Positions 28,042-35,702 of a stretch of 64,000 nucleotides of DNA are shown here, one piece after another (the stretch's first letter is position 1; the number at the start of each line of letters is the position of its first letter). The DNA is taken from NCBI RefSeq assembly GCF_026013605.1, contig NZ_JAPDPJ010000023.1, positions 19,891 to 83,890 on the forward strand. Reading direction: 5' to 3'. Below the pieces are notes generated by a model. That model worked only from the letters and a program-made list of their open reading frames with translations. It ran no database searches and was not told where the DNA came from. The translations under genes were made by a program, and so were the position numbers. The DNA is from Plebeiibacterium sediminum. GTDB lineage: Bacteria > Bacteroidota > Bacteroidia > Bacteroidales > Marinilabiliaceae.

Positions 28042-28785
28042 TTATTTATTATACTTTTTATTTATTCTATATAAATCGAGCCATAGTTTCAAAGAATACG
28101 AGAATTTAACTTTCGATTCATCCTTATCAATCCATGCCTTTAAAGGAATCTCTCGTGCTAACTTTTTAATTTCTTTACCTTTATACAGATGTTTTATTCT
28201 AAAGAAAAGCTCCACGTCAAACAACCATTTAGAAATAAAGGCATCCTTAAATATTTTTTCAGCCAAATCTCTGGTAAACACCTTACATCCACACTGAGTA
28301 TCATATACATTCATTCCTAAAATTACAGATATAACAGTAGCAATAACTCTACCTATTAAATGACGATATAACTTTCTGTCAATTCGATTATCTATTTTCT
28401 GAATACGTGAAGCAAAAGCAAACACAACATCTTTTTCAATTCTTTTACTGATTCTGATACATTCGTTTAAAGATGTTGCCAAATCAGAATCTAAAAAAGC
28501 GATTTTATGAAATTCTAAATTCTGATCATAACAATATTGCACTCCACTTCGCACGGCAGCAGCCTTTCCTCCATTTTTCTTTAAAACATTGATAAAAACT
28601 CTTTCCGGAGCTACAGCTTTAATCTCTTCAAGCACATCTATGGTATGATCTGTTGATCCGTCGTCAGAAAAAACAATTTTACAACGCTCTGTCTGATATA
28701 AAAATTCAATAAAATCATTTTTGGGTAGGCGGGTATATTCATTATAGCAGGGTACAACAATTGCTATATTTTCATCCTTCATCAT
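28042..28785 (-). CDS. GT2 family polyprenyl-phosphate glycosyltransferase
   Basis: About 247 residues. I start at the ATG pair 28785/28782 (MMKDENIAIVVPCYNEY) since the family begins just before the first strand; the ATG at 28800 adds five residues only. GT2 motifs: 'DDGSTDHTIDVL' for nucleotide binding, 'NGGKAAAVRSG', and the metal-binding 'AFLDSDLATSL'. 'DTQCGCKVFTRDLAE' follows. This is the dolichyl/undecaprenyl-phosphate glucosyltransferase-like subgroup. Probably supplies the lipid-linked donor for the ArnT-like enzyme downstream. Confidence 0.85.
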   Translation of the reverse strand: MMKDENIAIVVPCYNEYTRLPKNDFIEFLYQTERCKIVFSDDGSTDHTIDVLEEIKAVAPERVFINVLKKNGGKAAAVRSGVQYCYDQNLEFHKIAFLDSDLATSLNECIRISKRIEKDVVFAFASRIQKIDNRIDRKLYRHLIGRVIATVISVILGMNVYDTQCGCKVFTRDLAEKIFKDAFISKWLFDVELFFRIKHLYKGKEIKKLAREIPLKAWIDKDESKVKFSYSLKLWLDLYRINKKYNK

Positions 28786-28890
28786 ATAAATACTGATCAT
28801 TTACTGGCTATCACAAACCAATTGAATTATTGCGTTATTAAGCTGATGCAAAAGTACTAAATCATTTTAATTACAGATTATCGCAACGAA

Positions 28891-30810
28891 TTAATACGAC
28901 ATATACTCAAATGCACTTCGATAGGAACCAATTTCATTTACGAAATCAAGGAACTTACTGTAAAAATCATGCTGACCAACTGTTGCACTATCACCTATTA
29001 TAACAAGTTTTTTTCGAGCCCTGGTAATCGCAACATTCATTCTTCTGATATCTTTTAAAAAACCAATATCTCCCTTTTCATTGGATCGAACCAAACTAAT
29101 ATAAATTACATCACGCTCCTGTCCCTGAAAAGAATCAATAGTATTAACTGCAACTACAGGTTTTAACTGCTCGTAACTTTCTTCAATTCCTTTTAGGGTT
29201 TCCATTAAAAGGTTGACCTGAGCTTTATAAGGAGACACAACTCCAACAGAAACATTTGTTAGTTGATTAAATTCAAGGTTTGACAAATATTCATTCATGT
29301 GTTTTTGTAACAACTCACATTCCTCTCTATTAAAGGAACTTTTCGTTTCAGAATCCACCTGCTCAAAATAACCGCAGCCGGCAGTATCAATAAATTCAAC
29401 ACTTAAATCCTCATTGAACAATTTCCAGTTTTCAACCTCTTTGTTGGCAATAAGTTTGTCATTATAAAAATACCTGCTCGAAAAAGTCATAATATCTTTA
29501 TGCATACGATATTGCTCTTGCAACATCACATCCATTTTATTTCTTTTAATAGCTTTTTCAAAAAGCGTTTCATCTAAACCAGCTTTGGCGGCTTCGAACG
29601 ATTTTATGGTTGGAGGCAATTGACAATGATCACCGGCCAACACAACACGATTTGCTTTGGTAATAGGTATCCATGTTGCGGGCTCTAACCCTTGAGCTGC
29701 TTCATCAATAAAAACAGTACTAAATTTTCGATCACGAATTTGATAATTTGATGCACCGACCATCGTACTTGCAATAACTTGAGCGTTAGATAAAATATCA
29801 TTTACAATATAATATTCAAGATGCTCTGCCTCCTTTTTTAACTTACTCGATTCCTGCAACAATAATCTTCGCTGTTGTCTTTCTTCATGGCCAAAGTTTC
29901 TTTTATATTTCATGGCCGTTTGATAATACTCTTCAGCCTGCTTTTTAACAGCTTTTAAATCCTTATAATTATTATGATGGGCTATTCTGGTATCTAGCGT
30001 CTTTTTTAATACATCTTCTGTAACTCTGGCCGGATGCCCGATACGAACAACATCCAATCCTTTTTCAGCTAATTTTTCAACCAACAAATCAACGGCTGCA
30101 TTACTAGGTGCACAAACTAAAACCTGCTTTTCTGTTTTTAAAGTAAAAGAAATACTTTCAACCATTGTGGTTGTTTTTCCTGTCCCCGGAGGCCCATGAA
30201 CAATAGCTATATCTTTAGCACTGTAAATTAAATTTAAGGCTTTATTTTGGCTCGCATTCAAAAAATTCAGTTCTACCAAACCTTTATCATCCAATTCCCC
30301 CTCTGCACTACCTAAAATAATATGCTTTAGATTTGCCAACCTTTCATCCTGAGGTTGTAAAACGATTTTTAGAGCACGCTCCATTTCAAGATATGAATTC
30401 TCATCAAATAACAATTGAACGCCCAAATTCCCATCTCTTAACCAATCTGGTTCCGAATCGGCATTCAGTGTAATAATCATATCATTATCCCGAACCTGAT
30501 TAACCACACCATTTACTGCGTATTTTTGTTCATTATTGTTTCCGGCATTTGAAAACAATGAAACTAATTTCCCGGATTGAAATAAATGTGAATGATTATG
30601 CTCTTTTGGTCTGGAAACCTTAATTAATAATCTTTCACCAGCGTCAAATTTTGTTCTATCAACAACCAACGGGTACCAGCAAACACCCTCCTTACGTCTC
30701 TCGTTTACAGAGGTATTAGCCATTTTGCGTTTATATTGAATAAGATCTTCCTCCTTTTCCTGCATTAACAAGGCATAAACCTTTTCAAGTTCTTTATCAA
30801 TTGTATTCAT
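28891..30810 (-). CDS. Superfamily 1 DNA/RNA helicase (Upf1/IGHMBP2-like)
   Basis: About 639 residues from the ATG at 30810 (MNTIDKELEKV); the in-frame ATG at 30855 adds 15 residues unlike the family. An N-terminal beta-barrel region covers ~60-160. Walker A is 'GPPGTGKTTT' near residue 205, Walker B 'TVFIDEAAQGLEPATW', motif III 'VLAGDHCQLPPT', then 'LQEQYRMHKDIMTFSS', 'VNTIDSFQGQERDVIYISLVRSN' and 'RRMNVAITRARKKLVIIGD'. A complete SF1B helicase core with a coiled-coil insertion after motif Ia (~310-345). Stand-alone; role in nucleic-acid metabolism. Confidence 0.92.
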   Translation of the reverse strand: MNTIDKELEKVYALLMQEKEEDLIQYKRKMANTSVNERRKEGVCWYPLVVDRTKFDAGERLLIKVSRPKEHNHSHLFQSGKLVSLFSNAGNNNEQKYAVNGVVNQVRDNDMIITLNADSEPDWLRDGNLGVQLLFDENSYLEMERALKIVLQPQDERLANLKHIILGSAEGELDDKGLVELNFLNASQNKALNLIYSAKDIAIVHGPPGTGKTTTMVESISFTLKTEKQVLVCAPSNAAVDLLVEKLAEKGLDVVRIGHPARVTEDVLKKTLDTRIAHHNNYKDLKAVKKQAEEYYQTAMKYKRNFGHEERQQRRLLLQESSKLKKEAEHLEYYIVNDILSNAQVIASTMVGASNYQIRDRKFSTVFIDEAAQGLEPATWIPITKANRVVLAGDHCQLPPTIKSFEAAKAGLDETLFEKAIKRNKMDVMLQEQYRMHKDIMTFSSRYFYNDKLIANKEVENWKLFNEDLSVEFIDTAGCGYFEQVDSETKSSFNREECELLQKHMNEYLSNLEFNQLTNVSVGVVSPYKAQVNLLMETLKGIEESYEQLKPVVAVNTIDSFQGQERDVIYISLVRSNEKGDIGFLKDIRRMNVAITRARKKLVIIGDSATVGQHDFYSKFLDFVNEIGSYRSAFEYMSY

Positions 30811-31115
30811 TAATAGCGATTTTGTTGCGAATATACATTTTTTGAAATAATCCAATTTCCATTTAAATCATGATTTGAGAAGTTTCAAAAATTCTCCATA
30901 ATTACTTTTCATATCCTTTTCGTTAACTTTAACGACCTATCAAAAACATAAATCACTTTACATTACCCCTAAAAACTATTAATACACAATAAAAAAATAC
31001 GGCTCCCACATATTTTACCTATACATTTGATATACTATAACTTACAAAACATAAATACACGATTAAATGCTAATTTAATTTAGTGCAACACCTAACTCAT
31101 TAAAATGTTAAATAT

Positions 31116-31146
31116 TTTGGTAGTTAAAAAATGTTTTATACTTTCG
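31116..31146 (+). promoter_or_regulatory. Promoter of the hexuronate operon
   Basis: TTTG at 31116-31119, exactly 19 bases, then TACTTTCG at 31139-31146, one mismatch from TAnnTTTG. Transcription would begin near 31152, giving a leader of about 235 bases. TATATTTG at 31247-31254 is an alternative -7 box. Confidence 0.6.
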
Positions 31147-31150
31147 TGTT

Positions 31151-31171
31151 CGTTAACGGTAATAATTAACG
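31151..31171 (+). promoter_or_regulatory. Possible operator at the hexuronate promoter
   Basis: The palindrome CGTTAACG at 31151-31158 overlaps the predicted start, and TTAACG repeats at 31166-31171. Position suits a repressor of the LacI type encoded at the end of this cluster, but the motif is short. Confidence 0.3.
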
Positions 31172-31388
31172 TAAATTTAATACAAACAACATCATGTATT
31201 TTAATTAATCACCTGTAGTTCAGATATGTAATTAATTCTCAAATTTTATATTTGACAAATTACTTATAAGAATTCAATAGATGGTGATCATTTAAAAACA
31301 AAGAGTTTATAGATATTTAAATAAAAACCGTTAAGGTTACCGAAGTCAAAGTATAAAATATCAACTTTTAATCTTAATTAAATAAACA

Positions 31389-32426
31389 ATGGCAAAAAAA
31401 GTAGTAACCTTTGGAGAAATTATGCTCCGTTTTGCAACTCCTGAGTACCAACGTTTTTCTCAGGCTACATCATACAAAGCTTCATTCGGAGGAGGAGAAG
31501 CAAACGTTGCAGTTTCATTGGCAAACTATGGTATAGATGTGTCGTTTATAACTCGTTTACCTAAAAATGATATTGGAAAAGCATGTAAAATGGACCTACT
31601 TAAGCATTCTGTAAAAGTAGATGACATTGTGTATGGTGGAGACAGATTAGGAACTTACTATCTTGAAACAGGAGCTGTAGCTCGTGCTAGTAAAGTTGTT
31701 TATGACAGAGCATACTCTGCTTTCTCTGAAATTAAACCTGGTATGGTAAACTGGGAAGAAGTTCTTAAAGATGCTGATTTCTTCCACTGGACAGGAATTA
31801 CTCCTGCTGTTTCTCAAGGAGCTGCAGATGCTTGTCTTGAAGCAATTAAAGTTGCTAACAAATTAGGTGTTACTGTTTCTACAGACCTTAACTACCGTAA
31901 AAACCTTTGGAAATATGGTAAAACAGCTTCTGAAGTGATGCCAGAATTAGTTGCTGGTTGCGATATTGTTTTAGGTAATGAAGAAGATGCTGAAATGGTT
32001 TTAGGTATTAAACCGGAAGGCGTAGATATTACAGGAGGACATGTAGATGCTGAGGCTTACAGAAGTGTATCTCAACAAATCATGACTCAATTCCCTCGTG
32101 TTAAAAAAGTTATTACAACTTTACGTGGATCTGTTAATGCTAACCACAACACCTGGTCTGGAGTTTTATACGATGGTAAAGATTTATTTAAAGCTGCTGA
32201 TTATGATATTACACACATTGTTGACCGTGTAGGTGGTGGTGATTCATTTATGGGTGGATTAATTTATGGTTTACTTACTTATGTAGGTGACGATCAGAAA
32301 GCCATTGAGTTTGCAACAGCTGCTTCATGCCTGAAACACACAATTCATGGTGATTACAACCTTGCTACTGTTGAAGAGGTTGAAAAACTAATGGGTGGTG
32401 ATGCTTCAGGTAGAGTATCACGATAA
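31389..32426 (+). CDS. kdgK: 2-keto-3-deoxygluconate kinase (PfkB family)
   Basis: 345 residues. Phosphorylates KDG to KDPG. PfkB signatures: 'FGGGEANVAVSLANYG' near residue 34 and the catalytic 'DRVGGGDSFMGGLIYGLL' near 278-295 with the anion-hole GGGD and base Asp. First gene of the hexuronate cluster; the next gene, kdgA, cleaves its product. The 334-base gap to kdgA holds structured sequence. Substrate assignment rests on the neighbours, since PfkB kinases are diverse. Confidence 0.9.
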   Translation: MAKKVVTFGEIMLRFATPEYQRFSQATSYKASFGGGEANVAVSLANYGIDVSFITRLPKNDIGKACKMDLLKHSVKVDDIVYGGDRLGTYYLETGAVARASKVVYDRAYSAFSEIKPGMVNWEEVLKDADFFHWTGITPAVSQGAADACLEAIKVANKLGVTVSTDLNYRKNLWKYGKTASEVMPELVAGCDIVLGNEEDAEMVLGIKPEGVDITGGHVDAEAYRSVSQQIMTQFPRVKKVITTLRGSVNANHNTWSGVLYDGKDLFKAADYDITHIVDRVGGGDSFMGGLIYGLLTYVGDDQKAIEFATAASCLKHTIHGDYNLATVEEVEKLMGGDASGRVSR

Positions 32427-32561
32427 TTAGATTTAAAATATAAGGTGATTCAGAAACAATTTTGCCACGCATACTACATCCAAATATATAATGTGTCGTA
32501 AATAAAGTTTTTGAAGAATTATTTAGTTTTTGAATAGATAGTAAACGTACTATCATATTTA

Positions 32562-32577
32562 ACATACAATTGTATGT
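32562..32577. promoter_or_regulatory. 16-base perfect palindrome, possible operator
   Basis: ACATACAATTGTATGT is its own reverse complement. It lies 184 bases ahead of kdgA. A site of this kind suits a dimeric regulator; which one is unknown. Confidence 0.4.
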
Positions 32578-32631
32578 AATGCATAATTGTTTTTGAGCAC
32601 TTTATATCAAAATATTTTTTGGATTTATAAA

Positions 32632-32728
32632 GATGATAGATTGAGTGAAATATTTATGAGGGGAAGTTTTCCGGGCACAAAAAACTTTTTCATCAACACC
32701 TCTGGATCAGGTTCATCAATCTATCATC
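32632..32728 (+). ncRNA. Candidate structured leader of kdgA
   Basis: An outer stem of 13 perfect pairs (32632-32644 with 32716-32728) extends by four pairs past a one-base bulge. Inside lie a short stem gagg/cctc (32658-32661 with 32699-32702) and a hairpin of eight pairs (32663-32670 with 32681-32688) with a ten-base loop ccgggcacaa. It ends 32 bases before the kdgA start. It resembles no riboswitch I can name. It could be a regulatory RNA or a small palindromic repeat. Confidence 0.5.
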
Positions 32729-32760
32729 ACTATTAAAGAACAAGTTAACATTAAAATATA

Positions 32761-33432
32761 ATGGCAAAATATTCAAAACTAGAAGTATTTCAAGCTATGA
32801 AAGAAACAGGAGTTGTTCCTGTATTTTTCGATAAAGATATTGAAGTTTGTAAAGCGGTTCTAAAATCATGTTATGATGGCGGTATCCGCGTTTTTGAGTT
32901 TGTAAACAGAGGTGATTTTGCTCACGAAGTATTTGGTGAGTTAAATAAATATGCTCTTGAAAACTTACCAGGAATGATCCTTGGTGCAGGTTCTATTGTA
33001 GAAGAAGCTACTACTGCTTTATATATTCAATTAGGAGCTAACTTTATTGTATCTCCTTTATTAAACGAAAATATGGCTAAAATCTGTAACCGCAGAAAAG
33101 TAATGTGGTCTCCAGGTTGTGGTACAATTTCAGAAATCAACAAAGCTCAGGAGTTAGGTTCTGACTTAGTAAAATGTTTCCCAGCTTCAGAAGTCGGTGG
33201 TCCTTCTTTTGTAAAGGCTGTAAAAGCTCCAATGCCTTGGACGGATATTATGCCAACAGGAGGTGTTGATACTTCAAAAGAAAACTTAGAAAAATGGTTT
33301 GCTGCAGGTGTTACTTGTGTAGGAATGGGTTCTAAACTTTTCCCAAGTGATGTAATGGCAAACAAAGACTGGAACGCTTTAACAGAAGTTGTTAAGGAGT
33401 TAATGTCTAACATTGAAGCTGCAAGAAAATAA
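32761..33432 (+). CDS. kdgA: 2-dehydro-3-deoxyphosphogluconate aldolase
   Basis: 223 residues, class I KDPG aldolase, cleaving KDPG to pyruvate and glyceraldehyde-3-phosphate. The Schiff-base lysine is K138 in 'DLVKCFPASEVGG'. 'LGAGSIVEEATTALYIQLGANFIVSP' and 'IMPTGGVDTSKENLEKWFAAGVTCVGMGS' are typical. Completes the lower hexuronate pathway with kdgK. Preceded by the structured spacer and followed after 14 bases by a strong inverted repeat. Confidence 0.94.
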   Translation: MAKYSKLEVFQAMKETGVVPVFFDKDIEVCKAVLKSCYDGGIRVFEFVNRGDFAHEVFGELNKYALENLPGMILGAGSIVEEATTALYIQLGANFIVSPLLNENMAKICNRRKVMWSPGCGTISEINKAQELGSDLVKCFPASEVGGPSFVKAVKAPMPWTDIMPTGGVDTSKENLEKWFAAGVTCVGMGSKLFPSDVMANKDWNALTEVVKELMSNIEAARK

Positions 33433-33446
33433 TATCAATCATTATA

Positions 33447-33505
33447 AATACAAAGTATAAAAGTTAGCCATGCTATTTGATAATCATTCTTTTATACTTT
33501 GTATT
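33447..33505 (+). repeat. 17-base perfect inverted repeat between kdgA and the mannonate oxidoreductase
   Basis: aatacaaagtataaaag (33447-33463) pairs fully with cttttatactttgtatt (33489-33505) around 25 bases. No T-run follows, so it is not a plain terminator. It ends 17 bases before the next start codon. It may protect kdgA mRNA or control the next gene. Confidence 0.75.
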
Positions 33506-33522
33506 CTTCAAAATCATTCTTT

Positions 33523-34365
33523 ATGGTTCCCTTAAATTTATCAAACAAAGTTGCGGTTATTACCGGAGGTGGTGGTGTACTATGTTCTACCATGGCAAAG
33601 AGTCTTGCTTCGCAAGGAGTTAAAACTGCAATTTTAGATTTAAATTTAGAAGCTGCACAAAAAGTTGCTTCTGAAATAGAAAACGAATACAATGTTAAGT
33701 CAATAGGTATTTCTGCAAACGTTTTAGACAAAGAATCTTTAAATTCTGCTAAAAAAGTTATTAATGAAAAATTAGGTACCATTGACTATCTGGTAAATGG
33801 TGCCGGGGGAAACGCTGCAAGTGCTACAACGCAAGCTGAATTTTTAACTGACGAGTATTTAAATAATCTTGATGATACTTTCTTTGGTTTAGAAATGGAA
33901 GGCTTCGATAAAGTATTTGCCTTAAACTTTCAGGGAACATTACTTCCTTCAATGGTTTTTGCTATGGATATGTTAGATAAAAAAGCAGGATCTATTATCA
34001 ACGTATCTTCTATGAATTCTTATACTCCATTAACTAAAATTCCGGCTTACTCTGCAGCTAAGGCAGCCATTAACAACTTCACTCAATGGTTAGCTGTTCA
34101 CTTTGCAAAAACTGGCATCAGAGTAAATGCAATTGCTCCGGGCTTCCTTCTAACAAACCAAAACCGCTTTTTACTTATTGACGAAAAAACAGGAGAGGCA
34201 ACTCCACGAGGAGAAAAGATTATTAGAAACACTCCAATGGAAAGATATGGTGAACCAGAAGAATTAACTGGTACAATGCTATACCTTCTATCTGATTGGG
34301 CAAACTTTATTACAGGAGTAGTTATTCCTGTTGATGGTGGTTTTAGCGCATACTCCGGAGTATAG
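33523..34365 (+). CDS. uxuB: D-mannonate oxidoreductase, short-chain dehydrogenase type
   Basis: 280 residues from the ATG at 33523 (MVPLNLSNKVAVITGGG). A TTG at 33499 in the same frame lies inside the inverted repeat and adds residues foreign to the family. NAD-binding 'ITGGGGVLCSTMAKSLA', 'NGAGG', and the catalytic Ser...Tyr176-x3-Lys180 ('VSSMNSYTP...AYSAAKAA') are intact. Interconverts fructuronate and mannonate. The E. coli UxuB belongs to a different, long-chain polyol dehydrogenase family, so the assignment relies on neighbours uxuA, kdgK and kdgA. Confidence 0.87.
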   Translation: MVPLNLSNKVAVITGGGGVLCSTMAKSLASQGVKTAILDLNLEAAQKVASEIENEYNVKSIGISANVLDKESLNSAKKVINEKLGTIDYLVNGAGGNAASATTQAEFLTDEYLNNLDDTFFGLEMEGFDKVFALNFQGTLLPSMVFAMDMLDKKAGSIINVSSMNSYTPLTKIPAYSAAKAAINNFTQWLAVHFAKTGIRVNAIAPGFLLTNQNRFLLIDEKTGEATPRGEKIIRNTPMERYGEPEELTGTMLYLLSDWANFITGVVIPVDGGFSAYSGV

Positions 34366-34391
34366 ACAATAAACCATTATCAAGTTAAAAA

Positions 34392-34447
34392 TATAGATTA
34401 TATTGGTCTGAATTTTTATTATTAATCTATAAAACTTCAGACCAATA
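34392..34447 (+). repeat. Two interleaved perfect inverted repeats upstream of uxuA
   Basis: Pair A is tatagatta (34392-34400) with taatctata (34423-34431), 9 bases. Pair B is tattggtctgaa (34401-34412) with ttcagaccaata (34436-34447), 12 bases. The order A-B-A'-B' means the hairpins cannot form together without a strained pseudoknot, because A runs into B with no linker. It ends 41 bases before the uxuA start. Confidence 0.75.
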
Positions 34448-34488
34448 GTGTGAGAATATTAAAGTGCTTTTAATTTAAAGTAAAAACG

Positions 34489-35676
34489 ATGGCTATAGAA
34501 CAAACATGGCGCTGGTATGGTCCTAACGACCGGATTACGCTCGATGATATAAAACAAACAGGTGCTACAGGAATTGTTACAGCACTACATCACATCCCTA
34601 ACGGAGAGGTTTGGACCAAAGAAGAAATTCTTATTCGTAAAAACATGATTGAAGAACACGGACTTTCATGGTCTGTGGTTGAAAGTGTTCCTGTTCACGA
34701 AGACATAAAAAAACAAACCGGCAATTGGGACTTGTACGTTAAAAATTACCAGGAATCTATACAAAATCTGGGAGAATGCGGAATTCAAACTATCTGCTAT
34801 AATTTCATGCCTGTTCTGGATTGGTCGCGTACAAACTTAAATTTTCAAGCAAAGGAAGGTTCTTATGCATTAATTTATCAACAAAAAGTTTTTGCAGCAT
34901 TTGATATTTACATCTTAAAAAGAACTAATGCTGAAAATGACTATACTGATAAAATAAAGGCTGAAGCTAAAGAATATTTTGAAAGCCTTGACGAGAAAGG
35001 TGTCGAAGAATTAACAAATACTGTAATTAAAGGACTACCTGGTGCTGAAGAAAGTTATACACTGGAACAATTCCAATCAGTATTAGATGCTTATAAGGAT
35101 ATTGATGATAAGAAACTAAAAAAACACCTATTAGAGTTTCTTAATGCTATAATTCCAGTTGCTGAGCGTGCCGGAGTCAGAATGGCAATCCATCCTGATG
35201 ATCCACCATGGGGATTACTTGGATTACCTCGTGTGGTAAGTACTCTTGAAGATGCAAAAGATATTATCAGTACTGTTGATTCTATTTCCAATGGTGTTAC
35301 ACTTTGTACCGGATCATGGGGTGCAGGATATTTCAATGATCTTTCAGTTATGGCTGAAGAACTGGCTCCAAGAATCAACTTTGCTCACTTAAGAAATGTA
35401 AGTAGAGACACTGATCACAACTTTAGTGAAGACATGCTTTTTGATGGAGATGTTGATATCTATTCAGTCTTAAAAACAATTGTTCTTGAAGAAGAACGTC
35501 GCAAAAAGGAAGGCCGAAACGACTTTTCTATACCAGTACGTCCTGACCATGGTCATCAAATGTTAGGAGATATTGGCCATCCAAATAATCCTGGATATTC
35601 ATTATACGGAAGAATGAAAGGTTTAGCAGAAATCAGAGGTTTGGAATTAGGAATAAGAAGAAGTATAAGTAATTAA
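34489..35676 (+). CDS. uxuA: Mannonate dehydratase
   Basis: 395 residues. Dehydrates D-mannonate to 2-keto-3-deoxygluconate, the KdgK substrate. 'EQTWRWYGPNDRITLDDIKQTGATGIVTALHHIPNGEVW' at the start, 'RMAIHPDDPPWGLLGLPRVVST' near residue 225-245, and 'VRPDHGHQMLGDIGHPNNPGYSLYGRMKG' near the C-terminus supply the metal-binding His and Cys/Asp side chains of this iron or manganese enzyme. Followed after 26 bases by the transporter, so co-transcribed with it. Confidence 0.95.
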   Translation: MAIEQTWRWYGPNDRITLDDIKQTGATGIVTALHHIPNGEVWTKEEILIRKNMIEEHGLSWSVVESVPVHEDIKKQTGNWDLYVKNYQESIQNLGECGIQTICYNFMPVLDWSRTNLNFQAKEGSYALIYQQKVFAAFDIYILKRTNAENDYTDKIKAEAKEYFESLDEKGVEELTNTVIKGLPGAEESYTLEQFQSVLDAYKDIDDKKLKKHLLEFLNAIIPVAERAGVRMAIHPDDPPWGLLGLPRVVSTLEDAKDIISTVDSISNGVTLCTGSWGAGYFNDLSVMAEELAPRINFAHLRNVSRDTDHNFSEDMLFDGDVDIYSVLKTIVLEEERRKKEGRNDFSIPVRPDHGHQMLGDIGHPNNPGYSLYGRMKGLAEIRGLELGIRRSISN

Positions 35677-35702
35677 TACATAAATCTAAAAAATACAAAT
35701 TA

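Larger units (their letters stand above)
30811..31388. other. 578-base divergent intergenic region upstream of kdgK
   Basis: Between the minus-strand helicase and the uronate operon. It holds a good promoter at 31116-31146, a CGTTAACG palindrome at the expected transcription start and a second TAnnTTTG match (31247-31254). No coding sequence is seen; the rest is featureless AT-rich DNA. Confidence 0.55.
32427..32760. other. Long structured spacer between kdgK and kdgA
   Basis: 334 bases without a gene. From left to right it holds a 7-bp hairpin (gatagta 32537-32543, tactatc 32548-32554), a 16-base perfect palindrome (32562-32577) and a nested stem structure (32632-32728) ending 32 bases ahead of kdgA. 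Confidence 0.6.

Noticed and set aside
32632..32728. TPP-riboswitch reading of the kdgA leader (ctggatcagg resembles part of that motif)
   Set aside because: The other conserved TPP elements are missing and the gene is unrelated to thiamine.
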